NCBI GenBank assembly: GCA_963730165.1
Contig: CAVSQS010000003.1
Location: 248,001 to 312,000, forward strand
Direction of reading: 5' to 3'
DNA length: 64,000 nt
Source of the DNA: DASSQJ01 sp963730165
Lineage (GTDB): Bacteria > Actinomycetota > Actinomycetes > Actinomycetales > Dermatophilaceae
Under the pieces are notes generated by a model. It saw only the letters and a list, made by a program, of their open reading frames with translations, ran no database searches and was not told the DNA's origin. Positions 24,562-33,202 of the stretch are shown here, one piece after another. Numbering within the stretch: the stretch's first letter is position 1; every line of letters begins with the position of its first letter. Position numbers and translations under genes: made by a program.

Positions 24562-25491
24562 GTGGGCGACGACGTGCTGCTCCGGGCCAGGGGGTTGACC
24601 AAGCGGTTCGGCGACTTCACCGCCGTCGACGGCATCGACGTCGAGGTGCGCCGTGGGGAGGCCTTCGGGTTCCTCGGGCCGAACGGCGCCGGGAAGTCCT
24701 CGACGATGAAGATGGTCGGCTGCGTCTCGCCCGTCACCTCCGGTGAGCTGCGCATCCTCGGCATGGACCCGGCGACCGACGGCCCGGCCATCCGGGCGCG
24801 CCTCGGGGTCTGCCCGCAGCAGGACATGCTCGACGTCGACCTCTCGGTCGAGGAGAACCTCTGGGTCTACGGCCGCTTCTTCGGGCTCTCCCGCCGCGAG
24901 GTCCGCGAGCGCGCCGACGAGCTGCTCGAGTTCGCCCAGCTCTCCGACCGTCGCACGGACCAGGTCGAGCCCCTGTCCGGTGGGATGAAGCGCCGCCTCA
25001 CGATCGCCCGGGCGCTCATCAACGCGCCCGAGGTGCTGCTGCTCGACGAGCCGACGACCGGGCTGGACCCCCAGGCACGGCACGTGCTGTGGGACCGGCT
25101 CTACCGGCTCAAGCGCGAGGGCGTCACCCTCATCATCACGACGCACTACATGGACGAGGCCGAGCAGCTCTGCGACCGGCTCGTCGTCATGGACAAGGGC
25201 CGGATCGTCGCCGAGGGAAGCCCCCGCGAGCTCATCGAGGCCCACTCCACCCGCGAGGTCGTCGAGCTGCGCTTCCCCGTCGACGAGCAGGAGCACCACC
25301 TCCCGCTGCTCGAGGGGGTCGGGTCGCGGCTCGAGGTGCTGCCCGACCGCCTCCTCGTCTACACCGGCGACGGCGACGCCGCACTGGCCGAGATGCATGC
25401 CCGGGGTGTGCACCCGCTCTCCTCGCTGGTCCGCCGCTCGACCCTCGAGGACGTCTTCCTCCACCTCACCGGCCGGACGCTGGTCGACTGA
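24562..25491 (+). CDS. ABC transporter ATP-binding protein (DrrA/NodI-like)
   Basis: 309 residues. Energises the two permeases that follow. Walker A is GPNGAGKSS (~45-53), the Q-loop is in VCPQQDMLD, the signature is LSGGMKRRLTIARAL, Walker B is VLLLDEPTTGLDP and the switch His is in IITTHYMDEAEQLCDR. A C-terminal ~90-residue extension, as in the daunorubicin/NodI exporter subgroup, ends with STLEDVFLHLTGR. The stop overlaps the ATG of the first permease (TGATG). Exported compound unknown; multidrug or polyketide-type substrates are common in this subgroup. Confidence 0.93.
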   Translation: MGDDVLLRARGLTKRFGDFTAVDGIDVEVRRGEAFGFLGPNGAGKSSTMKMVGCVSPVTSGELRILGMDPATDGPAIRARLGVCPQQDMLDVDLSVEENLWVYGRFFGLSRREVRERADELLEFAQLSDRRTDQVEPLSGGMKRRLTIARALINAPEVLLLDEPTTGLDPQARHVLWDRLYRLKREGVTLIITTHYMDEAEQLCDRLVVMDKGRIVAEGSPRELIEAHSTREVVELRFPVDEQEHHLPLLEGVGSRLEVLPDRLLVYTGDGDAALAEMHARGVHPLSSLVRRSTLEDVFLHLTGRTLVD

Positions 25492-26339
25492 TGGCCGTCG
25501 AGACCCCACCGCGGACAGCGCTCGACGAGAGTGGGCGGCTGCGCCCGGGTCCGCGGCCGCCGATGTCGGTGGGCGAGCGCGTCGCGTCGGTCGTCGAGCA
25601 CCACCTCGTCGTCTACCGGCGCACCTGGCGGGGCTCGGTCATCAGCCGGTTCCTCATGCCGCTGTTCTTCCTCCTCGCGATGGGCCTGGGTCTCGGCACC
25701 CTCGTCGACGACCGCGCCGGGGGTGTCGACGGGCTGCCCTACCTGCGCTTCGTCGTGCCGGGCATCCTCGCGATGCAGGCGATGATGACGGCCTTCGGCC
25801 TCTCGACGTACGCCGTCATGGGGTACTTCAAGTGGAACCGGATGTACGCCGCCACCGCGGCCACGCCGGCACGCCCGGCCGAGGTCCTCGGTGGCCACCT
25901 CGTCGTCGTCGGCCTGCAGCTGGCCATGGCCTCGGCGATCTTCGTGCTCGTCGCCGCACCCTTCGGGTCCTTCGGGTCGTGGTGGGTCCTCCTCGCGGTG
26001 CCGACCGCCGTGCTGACCGGCCTGGCGTTCGCGGTCCCGGTCTTCGCGCTCTCGGCGACGATCGAGAACGACAACGGCTTCAGCATCCTGTTCCGGTTCG
26101 TCATGACGCCGCTCATGCTCTTCTCCGGGACCTTCTTCCCCATCGACCAGCTGCCACTGTGGATGCAGCCGGTCGCGTGGGTGACGCCGCTCTGGCACGG
26201 GGTGACCCTCTGCCGGGCAGCCGCCGAGGGGGCCTGGCCCGGGGCCGCCGGGTTCGGCCACCTGGCCGTCCTCGTCGGCTACGTCGTCGTCGGCTGGTTC
26301 CTCGCCCGTCGCGCGTTCGAACGGAGGCTGACCTCGTGA
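25491..26339 (+). CDS. ABC-2 type permease, first
   Basis: 282 residues from ATG 25491 (overlapping the ATPase stop). About six membrane helices; LPYLRFVVPGILAMQAMMTAFGLSTYAVMGYFKWNRMYAATAATP is the ABC-2 core segment, and FSILFRFVMTPLMLFSGTFFPIDQLPLWMQPVAWVTPLWHGV the conserved late region. The N-terminal ~45 residues are soluble. Pairs with the next permease, also of the NodJ/DrrB type; the two probably form a heterodimer with the ATPase. The longer frame starting at 25089 is an overlap artefact. Confidence 0.88.
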   Translation: MAVETPPRTALDESGRLRPGPRPPMSVGERVASVVEHHLVVYRRTWRGSVISRFLMPLFFLLAMGLGLGTLVDDRAGGVDGLPYLRFVVPGILAMQAMMTAFGLSTYAVMGYFKWNRMYAATAATPARPAEVLGGHLVVVGLQLAMASAIFVLVAAPFGSFGSWWVLLAVPTAVLTGLAFAVPVFALSATIENDNGFSILFRFVMTPLMLFSGTFFPIDQLPLWMQPVAWVTPLWHGVTLCRAAAEGAWPGAAGFGHLAVLVGYVVVGWFLARRAFERRLTS

Positions 26340-27154
26340 GCGTCGCCGAGGCCGCGGCTCGAGCCTCCCGCAGCATGCCCTTCCCGGCGGGGCTGGGCCT
26401 CGCGCGGTTCGTCGTCGCGCGCAACGTCACCGCCTTCCGACGCGCGTGGGTCCTGCTGCTCAGCGGGTTCGCCGAGCCGGTCTTCTACCTCTTCTCCATC
26501 GGCGTGGGCCTCGGCGCGCTCGTGGGGGAGGTGACGACCGACGGGGGCAGCACCGTCTCCTACGCGGTCTTCGTCGCGCCGGCCCTCCTGGCGTCCTCGG
26601 CGATGAACGGCGCGATCGCCGACAGCACGTACAACGTCTTCTTCAAGCTGAAGTACCAGCGCCTCTACGACGCGATGCTCGCGACGCCCGTCGGTCCGCG
26701 CGACGTGGCCGTCGGCGAGATCACGTGGTCCCTGATGCGCGGGGGGCTCTACTCGGGCCTGTTCCTCGTCGTCGCCGCCCTGGCGGGCCTGGTGCACTCG
26801 TGGTGGGCACTGCTCGCCCTGCCGGCCGCGATGCTCATCGGACTGGCGTTCGGGGCACTCGGCATGCTCGCGACGACGTACATGTCCAGCTGGCAGCACT
26901 TCGACTTCGTCACCCTCGCGATCCAGCCGATGTTCCTCTTCTCCGCGACGTTCTTCCCGGTCTCCACGTACCCGCCGGCACTCCAGTGGCTCGTCGGCGT
27001 GACGCCGCTGTACCAGGGTGTCGCGCTCGAGCGTTCGCTCATGCTCGGCGAGGTCGGCTGGGGGCTCCTCGGACACGTCGCCTACCTCCTGGCCCTCGGA
27101 GCCGTCGGGATCGTCGGCACCTCCCGTCGCATCCGCACCCTGCTCCTCACCTGA
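26336..27154 (+). CDS. ABC-2 type permease, second (NodJ/DrrB-like)
   Basis: 272 residues from GTG 26336, overlapping the previous stop (GTGA). Six membrane helices with FVAPALLASSAMNGAIADSTYNVFFKLKYQRLYDAMLATPVGPRDVAVGE and QPMFLFSATFFPVSTYPPALQWLVGVTPLYQGV, close to the NodJ lipo-oligosaccharide/DrrB groups. Third and last gene of the exporter operon. The 160 bases to the convergent sulP hold no gene or obvious terminator that I can see. Confidence 0.88.
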   Translation: MSVAEAAARASRSMPFPAGLGLARFVVARNVTAFRRAWVLLLSGFAEPVFYLFSIGVGLGALVGEVTTDGGSTVSYAVFVAPALLASSAMNGAIADSTYNVFFKLKYQRLYDAMLATPVGPRDVAVGEITWSLMRGGLYSGLFLVVAALAGLVHSWWALLALPAAMLIGLAFGALGMLATTYMSSWQHFDFVTLAIQPMFLFSATFFPVSTYPPALQWLVGVTPLYQGVALERSLMLGEVGWGLLGHVAYLLALGAVGIVGTSRRIRTLLLT

Positions 27155-27314
27155 CCCACCGCTGAGCAGGGGGAGGCCGGCCGGGCCGTCCCGAGCCCGT
27201 GGCTCACCGCGGCGTCCGGCACCGCCTCGCAGGGCGCCCGGCCCGGACCCTCGACGCCGTACGTCGATGACGTCGAGGCACGGGACCCCTCCGCGATGGC
27301 GCGCTCGGCCGGCC

Positions 27315-29087
27315 TCAGGGGTAGGACCTCGCGCCGCTGACCTCCGGGGGCCCGTCGCCGCGGCCGCGGAACGCGGCGACGGCCGTCGGGAGGGTCGGGA
27401 AGACCATGTCCCGTCCGACGCGCTCGAGGACACCGCTCGCCTCGAGCTCGACGAGCAGGTCCTGCTTGACGCGGGCGAGCCCCAGGGCGATACCGCGTGC
27501 CTCGAGGTCGACGCGCAGGCGGTCGAGGGCCTCGAGGCTGGTCAGGTCGACCTCGACGTTGGCCTCGGCGTTGACGACGACCCACCGCACCGGTGCCGGC
27601 GCGTCCTCCACCGCCGCCATGGCGCGGTGGCGGAAGTCCTCGGCATTGGCGAAGAACAGCGGTGAGTCGTAGCGGAAGACGACCAGGCCCGGGACCTGCT
27701 CGGCGTCGGGGTAGTCGTCGATGTCGTGCATGCCTGCGAGGCCCGGCACGAAGCCGAGGACGGCGTCGTGGCCCCGGGCCACGCGGCGCAGGAGGTCTCC
27801 GAGGGAGAGCCCGACGGCGAGGAGCACGCCGTAGAGGGCCCCGAGGAGGAAGACCCCGAGCGTCGTCGCGACGAGCAGGACGAGCTCGCTGCGGCGGAAC
27901 CGGGCCACCGATCGGATCCCCGCGACGTCGACGAGGCGGGTCGCGGCGTAGACGACGAGGGCACCGAGCGCGGCCTGCGGGAACGCCGAGATGACGGGTG
28001 CGAGCGCGAGCACGGCGACGACGACGGTGGCGAGGGTGGCCAACGAGGCCAGCTGCGTGCGGCTACCGGCCGCGTCGCCGATGGCGGTGCGGCTGCCGCT
28101 GCTGCTCACGGGGAAGCCCGAGAGCAGGCCCCCGAGGACGTTGGCACCGCCGAGGGCGAGGAACTCCTGGTTGGCCTCGACCCGCTCGCCGCGACGTGCT
28201 GCGAACGCCCGTCCGGTGAGGACGTTGTCGGAGTAGGCCACGACCGCGATGCCGAGCGCCGGTCCGAGCATCCGCCCCACCTCCGCGAGGTCGAGCGGTG
28301 GCAGTGAGGGGCGCGGGAGGGTGTCGGGGAGCGGGCCGACCGTCTCGACACCGAGGTCACCGAGGTGGAGGAGAGCGACGACCGCGGCCCCCACGAGCAC
28401 GGCGACCAGGGGCCCCGGGACCCCTGGCGCGAAGCGGGCGAGGGCGAAGAGCAGGACGAGCAGCGCGGCGGCGAGGGCGGTCGTGGGGCGGTGCACCTCG
28501 CCGAGCTGACCGAGGGCGCTCCACAGCTGGGACGGGAGGGAGTCCCCCTCGACCGGGATGCCGGTGAGCGTGTCGATCTGGCTGACGATCATGAGCACCG
28601 CCACCCCGGCGAGGTAGCCGATGAGCACGGGCCGCGACAGCAGGTCGGCGAGGAACCCGAGTCCGAAGAGCCACCCGACGACGCAGAGCACCCCGCAGAC
28701 GACCGCGAGGGCGGCGGCCAGCGCCATCCGGTCGGCCACCGCCGACGCGCCGAGGGCGGCCAGGGCCGTGGCCGTCATCAGGGCCGTCGTCGACTCCGGA
28801 CCGACGGACAGCTGCCGGGAGGTGCCGAGCACCGCGTAGGCGAGGGTCGGGCCGACGACGGCGACGAGCCCGGCCGCCGGGGGGAGCCCCGCGACCTGGG
28901 CGTAGGCCATGACCTGTGGGATGAGGTAGGCGGCGACGGTGACCCCCGCCACGAGGTCGCCCCGCAGCCAGCCCCGCCGGTAGTGGCGCAGCACGACCAG
29001 GCCCGGGAACACCGTCGCGAGCGTCACCGGGCCCCGGTGGGAGAGCGGGCGGTGCCGCCCCGGGGTGGCCACAGCCGATTCGACCAC
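27315..29087 (-). CDS. SulP family inorganic anion transporter with STAS domain
   Basis: About 590 residues from GTG 29087. The N-terminal transport domain has ~10-12 helices; typical segments are LRGDLVAGVTVAAYLIPQVMAYAQVAGLPPAAGLVAVVGPTLAYAVLGTSRQLSVGPESTTAL and NQEFLALGGANVLGGLLSGFPVSSSGSRTAI. The C-terminal ~115 residues form a STAS domain (VVFRYDSPLFFANAEDFRHRAM, VDLTSLEAL). Members carry sulfate, bicarbonate or related anions. The start is uncertain: another in-frame GTG lies before TLATVFPGL. The LexA box of recA lies only 34 bases upstream, so it could also be damage-responsive. Confidence 0.85.
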   Translation of the reverse strand: MVESAVATPGRHRPLSHRGPVTLATVFPGLVVLRHYRRGWLRGDLVAGVTVAAYLIPQVMAYAQVAGLPPAAGLVAVVGPTLAYAVLGTSRQLSVGPESTTALMTATALAALGASAVADRMALAAALAVVCGVLCVVGWLFGLGFLADLLSRPVLIGYLAGVAVLMIVSQIDTLTGIPVEGDSLPSQLWSALGQLGEVHRPTTALAAALLVLLFALARFAPGVPGPLVAVLVGAAVVALLHLGDLGVETVGPLPDTLPRPSLPPLDLAEVGRMLGPALGIAVVAYSDNVLTGRAFAARRGERVEANQEFLALGGANVLGGLLSGFPVSSSGSRTAIGDAAGSRTQLASLATLATVVVAVLALAPVISAFPQAALGALVVYAATRLVDVAGIRSVARFRRSELVLLVATTLGVFLLGALYGVLLAVGLSLGDLLRRVARGHDAVLGFVPGLAGMHDIDDYPDAEQVPGLVVFRYDSPLFFANAEDFRHRAMAAVEDAPAPVRWVVVNAEANVEVDLTSLEALDRLRVDLEARGIALGLARVKQDLLVELEASGVLERVGRDMVFPTLPTAVAAFRGRGDGPPEVSGARSYP

Positions 29088-29120
29088 ACCCGTCGGCGTG
29101 TCGTCGCGGGTTACCGGGCG

Positions 29121-29136
29121 TCGAACACGTGTTCGG
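29121..29136. promoter_or_regulatory. LexA-binding SOS box of recA
   Basis: TCGAACACGTGTTCGG matches the actinobacterial LexA box TCGAAC-N4-GTTCGA at all but the last base and is palindromic across its core. It lies 176 bases before the recA ATG and directly upstream of a TAGGGT -10 box (29138-29143), so LexA would block that promoter. It is also 34 bases upstream of the divergent sulP start. Confidence 0.88.
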
Positions 29137-29137
29137 C

Positions 29138-29143
29138 TAGGGT
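29138..29143 (+). promoter_or_regulatory. -10 box of the LexA-controlled recA promoter
   Basis: TAGGGT two bases after the SOS box; transcription from here would give a leader of about 160 bases. Confidence 0.55.
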
Positions 29144-29203
29144 CGTCCACAGGTGGTCGCCCCGGCGGCACCGGTCCACAGGCCACACGGCGGCCTGTGA
29201 CCG

Positions 29204-29226
29204 CTGTCGGTGCCTCCGCCTAGCGT
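29204..29226 (+). promoter_or_regulatory. RecA-independent (PafBC-type) promoter of recA
   Basis: CTGTCGGTG, an 8-base spacer, then TAGCGT. This fits the mycobacterial RecA-NDp/PafBC consensus TTGTCRGTG-N8-TANNNT at every defined position except the first base. It lies 85 bases before the recA ATG, downstream of the LexA-controlled promoter, giving recA two separate damage inputs. An AAGGA ribosome binding site precedes the ATG. Confidence 0.75.
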
Positions 29227-29311
29227 CTGACCAGACCTCGCGACGAGACCGACAGCGGGTGCTGGTCGCCGGTGGACGCGCTCGACACGATGCACGAAGG
29301 ACAGGTGTGAC

Positions 29312-30406
29312 ATGGCTGGACCCAACGGCGCTCGCGGTGCCGTCCTCAACCCCCCGTCGACGAGCGGGGCGGGTGACGAGAAGACCAAGGCACTCACCTC
29401 GGTGATGGCCCAGATCGAGAAGCAGCACGGCAAGGGCGCGGTCATGCGCCTCGGCGACGACGTCCGTCCTCCCATCGCCGTCATCCCGACCGGCTCGATC
29501 GCCCTCGACGTCGCGCTCGGCATCGGTGGGCTGCCCCGTGGCCGTGTCGTCGAGATCTACGGGCCGGAGTCCTCCGGGAAGACCACGGTCGCCCTCCACG
29601 CGGTGGCCAACGCGCAGAAGGCCGGTGGCATCGCGGCGTTCATCGACGCCGAGCACGCCCTCGACCCCGAGTACGCGAAGAAGCTCGGCGTCGACACCGA
29701 CGCGCTCCTGGTGTCCCAGCCCGACACGGGGGAGCAGGCCCTCGAGATCGCCGACATGCTCATCCGCTCGGGCGCCCTCGACATCATCGTCATCGACTCG
29801 GTCGCGGCCCTCGTGCCTCGGGCCGAGATCGAGGGCGAGATGGGTGACAGCCACGTCGGCCTCCAGGCCCGCCTCATGTCGCAGGCGCTGCGGAAGATCA
29901 CCGGGGCCCTCAACACCACGGGAACCACGGCGATCTTCATCAACCAGCTCCGCGAGAAGATCGGCGTGATGTTCGGCTCGCCGGAGACCACCACCGGCGG
30001 CAAGGCGCTGAAGTTCTACGCCTCGGTCCGCCTCGACGTCCGACGGATCGAGACCCTCAAGGACGGCAGCGACCCCGTCGGCAACCGCACCCGCTGCAAG
30101 GTCGTGAAGAACAAGGTCTCCCCGCCGTTCAAGCAGGCCGAGTTCGACATCCTCTACGGCCAGGGCATCTCCCGTGAGGGCGGCCTGATCGACATGGGCG
30201 TCGACCACGGCTTCGTCCGCAAGGCCGGGGCCTGGTACACCTACGACGGAGACCAGCTCGGGCAGGGCAAGGAGAACGCCCGGCAGTTCCTCAAGGACAA
30301 CCCCGAGCTGGCCGACGAGCTCGAGCGGAAGATCAAGGACAAGCTCGGCGTCGGCGCCGTGCGCCCGGACGAGGTCTCCGGGCCCGACGTCCCCGTCGAC
30401 TTCTGA
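29312..30406 (+). CDS. recA: Recombinase RecA
   Basis: 364 residues. Strand-exchange recombinase and co-protease for LexA. Walker A GPESSGKTT is at 84-92; FIDAEHALDPEYAKKLGVD, IIVIDSVAALVPRAEIEGEMGD, the L1/L2 DNA-binding loops and TTAIFINQLREKIGVMFGSPETTTGGKALKFYASVRLDVRR are all intact. An N-terminal extension of ~20 residues precedes the conserved core, and the acidic C-terminus is normal. No intein is present. Followed after 5 bases by recX. Promoter region described separately. Confidence 0.98.
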   Translation: MAGPNGARGAVLNPPSTSGAGDEKTKALTSVMAQIEKQHGKGAVMRLGDDVRPPIAVIPTGSIALDVALGIGGLPRGRVVEIYGPESSGKTTVALHAVANAQKAGGIAAFIDAEHALDPEYAKKLGVDTDALLVSQPDTGEQALEIADMLIRSGALDIIVIDSVAALVPRAEIEGEMGDSHVGLQARLMSQALRKITGALNTTGTTAIFINQLREKIGVMFGSPETTTGGKALKFYASVRLDVRRIETLKDGSDPVGNRTRCKVVKNKVSPPFKQAEFDILYGQGISREGGLIDMGVDHGFVRKAGAWYTYDGDQLGQGKENARQFLKDNPELADELERKIKDKLGVGAVRPDEVSGPDVPVDF

Positions 30407-30411
30407 GGCTC

Positions 30412-30990
30412 GTGGCCCTCGACGACGGCGCGGCCCCGCCCCCCGCGTGGGCGGTGGGGCCGCCGCCGGTGGACCCGCAGGCCGACCCCCGAACCCGCGG
30501 GGAGGAGCCCGACCCGCACGACTGGGCGCGCCAGATCGTCCTTCGCCAGCTCACCGCCGCCCCGCGCAGCCGGGCACAGCTCGAGCAGGCCCTGCGGCGC
30601 AAGAACTGCCCCGACGACGTCGCGGCCGCGGTCCTGGACCGGATGGCCGAGGTCGGGCTCGTCGACGACGAGGCGTATGCGGGGATGCTCGTGCGCTCGC
30701 AGCAGGCCGGCCGTGGCCTGGCCACCCGCGCACTGCGCCAGGAGCTGCGCCGGAAGGGCGTCCACGACGACACCGCCGCTGCCGCGCTGGCCGAGGTCGA
30801 CCCACACCAAGAGGAGGAACGAGCCCGCGAGCTGGTCGCGAGACGGCTGCGGACCATGCACGGGCTGGAGCCGCACGTGCAGACCCGCCGACTCGCCGGC
30901 ATGCTCGCCCGCAAGGGCTATGACGCCGAGGTGGCGATGCGCGTCGTCCGGGAGGCCGTCCGCGACGCGCCGGAGCACCAGCGCGACTGA
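30412..30990 (+). CDS. recX: Regulatory protein RecX
   Basis: 192 residues from GTG 30412, 5 bases after recA. RecX caps RecA filaments and limits their growth. After a Pro-rich N-terminal ~45 residues come the three-helix repeats typical of RecX: ARQIVLRQLTAAPRSRAQLEQALRRKNCPDDVAAAVLDRMAEVGLVDDEAYAGMLV, then RGLATRALRQELRRKGVHDDTAAAAL, then RRLAGMLARKGYDAEVAMRVV. The standard recA-recX operon ensures both are induced together. Confidence 0.92.
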   Translation: MALDDGAAPPPAWAVGPPPVDPQADPRTRGEEPDPHDWARQIVLRQLTAAPRSRAQLEQALRRKNCPDDVAAAVLDRMAEVGLVDDEAYAGMLVRSQQAGRGLATRALRQELRRKGVHDDTAAAALAEVDPHQEEERARELVARRLRTMHGLEPHVQTRRLAGMLARKGYDAEVAMRVVREAVRDAPEHQRD

Positions 30991-30998
30991 CCGGCACC

Positions 30999-31028
30999 GA
31001 CGGGCCGGGGCTGAGGGCCCGGCCGGTC
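30999..31028. terminator. Bidirectional terminator between recX and yccF
   Basis: Inverted repeat of 11 bases per arm with one mismatch (arms GACGGGCCGGG and CCCGGCCGGTC, 8-base loop), between the two convergent genes; the right arm touches the yccF stop. There is no U-run, which is usual in GC-rich actinobacteria. Confidence 0.45.
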
Positions 31029-31437
31029 AGATCGAGTGAAGGGGTTGCGTCCCGGGCGGGAGCGAGTCGCGGGGCACGATCTGCTTCCCGTAGGGGACCA
31101 GCGAGATCGGGATCATCTTGAGGTTGGCGATCGCCAGCGGAATGCCGATGATGGTCACCGCCTGGGCGACCGCGGTGGTCAGGTGCGCGAGGGCGAGCCA
31201 CCATCCGGCGAGGATGATCCACACGATGTTGAGGAGCACCGAGCCGGCTCCGGCACCCTCCTTGGCGACGACGGCCCGCCCGAAGGGCCACAGCGCATAG
31301 CTCGCCATCCGGAAGGACGCGACGCCGAGGGGGATCGTCACGATGAGGACGCAGAGCACGATGCCCGCGAGGGCGTAGCCCAGGGCGAGCCAGAGGCCGC
31401 CGAAGACGAGCCAGATGAGGTTGAGCAGTGCGCGCAT
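31027..31437 (-). CDS. YccF domain-containing membrane protein
   Basis: 136 residues with two repeats of the YccF pattern: RALLNLIWLVFGGLWLALGYALAGIVLCVLIVTIPLG with FRMASYALWPFGRAVV, and SVLLNIVWIILAGWWLALAHLTTAVAQAVTIIGIPLAIANLKMIPISLVPYGKQIV. Inner-membrane protein of unknown function with about four helices. A GGGAGG ribosome binding site stands 6 bases before the ATG, so unlike many neighbours it has a leader. The C-terminus is soluble and short. Confidence 0.88.
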   Translation of the reverse strand: MRALLNLIWLVFGGLWLALGYALAGIVLCVLIVTIPLGVASFRMASYALWPFGRAVVAKEGAGAGSVLLNIVWIILAGWWLALAHLTTAVAQAVTIIGIPLAIANLKMIPISLVPYGKQIVPRDSLPPGTQPLHSI

Positions 31438-31554
31438 CGGCAGCCTCCCGGTCGGTGTGACGGGACCAGCGTGTCACGCAGGGTGGGCCGGGGGCGCGGC
31501 GGCCCCGAAACATCCCGGTGACTCGGTCGTGATGACATGGTCACCGATTCGGCC

Positions 31555-31560
31555 TAGGTT
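31555..31560 (+). promoter_or_regulatory. -10 box of the ATP-grasp operon (leaderless)
   Basis: TAGGTT followed by 7 bases and GTG 31568; this spacing favours that GTG over the one at 31562. Confidence 0.5.
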
Positions 31561-31567
31561 CGTGCAG

Positions 31568-33202
31568 GTGAGCCAGCCGACGGCCGAGGACGGGGCCGGC
31601 AGCCTCTTCGAGGGCTACCGGCTCGGCCGGGCGTGGGACGAGATGCTTGCCGACTCGGAGCATCCGAGGACGCCGTACCGGGCGGTCTTCCACACGCTGC
31701 GCGCCATGCAGGCCGGGACGCTGCGCGAACGGGCCGACATCCTCGCCCGCTCCTACCTCGACCAGGGCGTGACATTCGACTACGCGGGGGAGGAGCGTCC
31801 CTTCCCACTCGACGCGGTGCCGCGGGTGCTCTCGGCCCACGAGTGGCAGGTCATCGAGTCCGGTGTCGTCCAGCGGGTGACGGCGCTGGAGTCCTTCCTC
31901 GACGACATCTACTCGCGCGAGGGCGAGATCCCCCGGGCCGTCCACGAGGGCATCGTCCCGTGGCGCCTCATCGCCAGCTCGAAGCACTACCACCGGGCGG
32001 TCATGGGCATCCGTCCGGCGAACGGCGTCCGCGTCCACGTCTCGGGGGTCGACCTCATCCGCGACGAGCACGGTACCTTCCGCGTCCTCGAGGACAACGT
32101 GCGCGTCCCCTCCGGGGTCAGCTACGTCATCGCCAACCGCCGGGCGATGGCCAACGTCTTCCCGGAGGCGTTCGCGACGATGCGGATCCGGCCGGTGCAC
32201 GACTACCCCCGCATGCTCCTCTCCGCGCTGCGCGCCGCGGCCCCGGACGGTGCGAGCGACCCGACTGTCGTCGTGCTCACGCCGGGGGTGTTCAACTCGG
32301 CCTACTTCGAGCACGCCCTGCTCGCCCGGATGATGGGTGTCGAGCTCGTCGAGGGGCGCGACCTGGTCTGCGTCGGCGGTCAGGTCCGGATGCGGACGAC
32401 GACCGGCGACCAGCCGGTCGACGTCATCTACCGCCGGGTCGACGACGAGTTCATCGACCCGGTCCACTTCCGGGGCGACTCCGTGCTCGGCGTCGCCGGT
32501 CTCACCTCGGCGATGCGGGCCGGTCGGGTCACGGTGGCGAACGCGGTCGGCAACGGGGTCGCCGACGACAAGCTCATCTACAGCTACCTGCCGGACCTCG
32601 TCCGCTTCTACCTCGACGAGGACCCGATCCTGCCGAACGTCGACACCTTCCGGTGCGCCGAGCCGGGCGCCCTCGACCACGTCCTGGCTCACGTCGACGA
32701 GATGGTCGTCAAGCCGGTCGACGGCTCCGGTGGCAAGGGCCTGGTCGTCGGACCGGACGCCGACGGTCCGACCCTCGACCGCCTCCGGGCGAGCCTGCGC
32801 GCCGACCCCCGCGGCTGGATCGCCCAGCCGGTCGTCCAGCTCTCGACGGTGCCGACCTTCATCGACGGCCGCCTCGCCCCCCGCCACGTCGACCTCCGTC
32901 CGTTCGCGGTCAACGACGGAGAGCGTGTGAGCGTCCTGCCCGGTGGTCTGACCCGGGTGGCGCTGCCCGAGGGCCAGCTCGTCGTCAACTCCAGCCAGGG
33001 CGGGGGGAGCAAGGACACCTGGGTGCTGTCGGACCGTCGCGCGTCGGTCCCCGCCCAGGCGAGCAACCCCGACAACCGCGAGGTGGTCGTCATGAGCGCC
33101 CCGACGGCCTCCCACGAGGACAGCATGCGCGCCCAGCAGCAACAGCAGCAGCAGGACCGGCGCCGCGCCCTTACCCGTGAGCGAGGTGGGGCCGAGTGCT
33201 GA
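31568..33202 (+). CDS. Circularly permuted ATP-grasp type 2 family protein
   Basis: About 544 residues. Belongs to the DUF404/DUF407 group of circularly permuted ATP-grasp proteins, predicted amide-bond ligases. Segments seen: YRAVFHTLRAMQAGTLRERADILARSYLDQGVTFDY, LPFPLDAVPRVL-like PFPLDAVPRVLSAHEW, DLIRDEHGTFRVLEDNVRVPSGVSYVIANRRAM, VVLTPGVFNSAYFEHALLARMMGVELVEGRDL, YRRVDDEFIDPVHFRGDSVLG, NAVGNGVADDKLIYSYLPDLVRFYL and VVKPVDGSGGKGLVVGP. The tail carries seven consecutive Gln codons (33134-33154). The stop is overlapped by the alpha-E gene; a transglutaminase follows. This trio is a conserved actinobacterial/proteobacterial operon thought to make or modify a peptide, whose product is unknown. 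Confidence 0.9.
   Translation: MSQPTAEDGAGSLFEGYRLGRAWDEMLADSEHPRTPYRAVFHTLRAMQAGTLRERADILARSYLDQGVTFDYAGEERPFPLDAVPRVLSAHEWQVIESGVVQRVTALESFLDDIYSREGEIPRAVHEGIVPWRLIASSKHYHRAVMGIRPANGVRVHVSGVDLIRDEHGTFRVLEDNVRVPSGVSYVIANRRAMANVFPEAFATMRIRPVHDYPRMLLSALRAAAPDGASDPTVVVLTPGVFNSAYFEHALLARMMGVELVEGRDLVCVGGQVRMRTTTGDQPVDVIYRRVDDEFIDPVHFRGDSVLGVAGLTSAMRAGRVTVANAVGNGVADDKLIYSYLPDLVRFYLDEDPILPNVDTFRCAEPGALDHVLAHVDEMVVKPVDGSGGKGLVVGPDADGPTLDRLRASLRADPRGWIAQPVVQLSTVPTFIDGRLAPRHVDLRPFAVNDGERVSVLPGGLTRVALPEGQLVVNSSQGGGSKDTWVLSDRRASVPAQASNPDNREVVVMSAPTASHEDSMRAQQQQQQQDRRRALTRERGGAEC

Noticed and set aside
27155..27314. Possible small gene between the ABC permease and sulP
   Set aside because: Short frames only, with no start signal or -10 box and no protein-like pattern.
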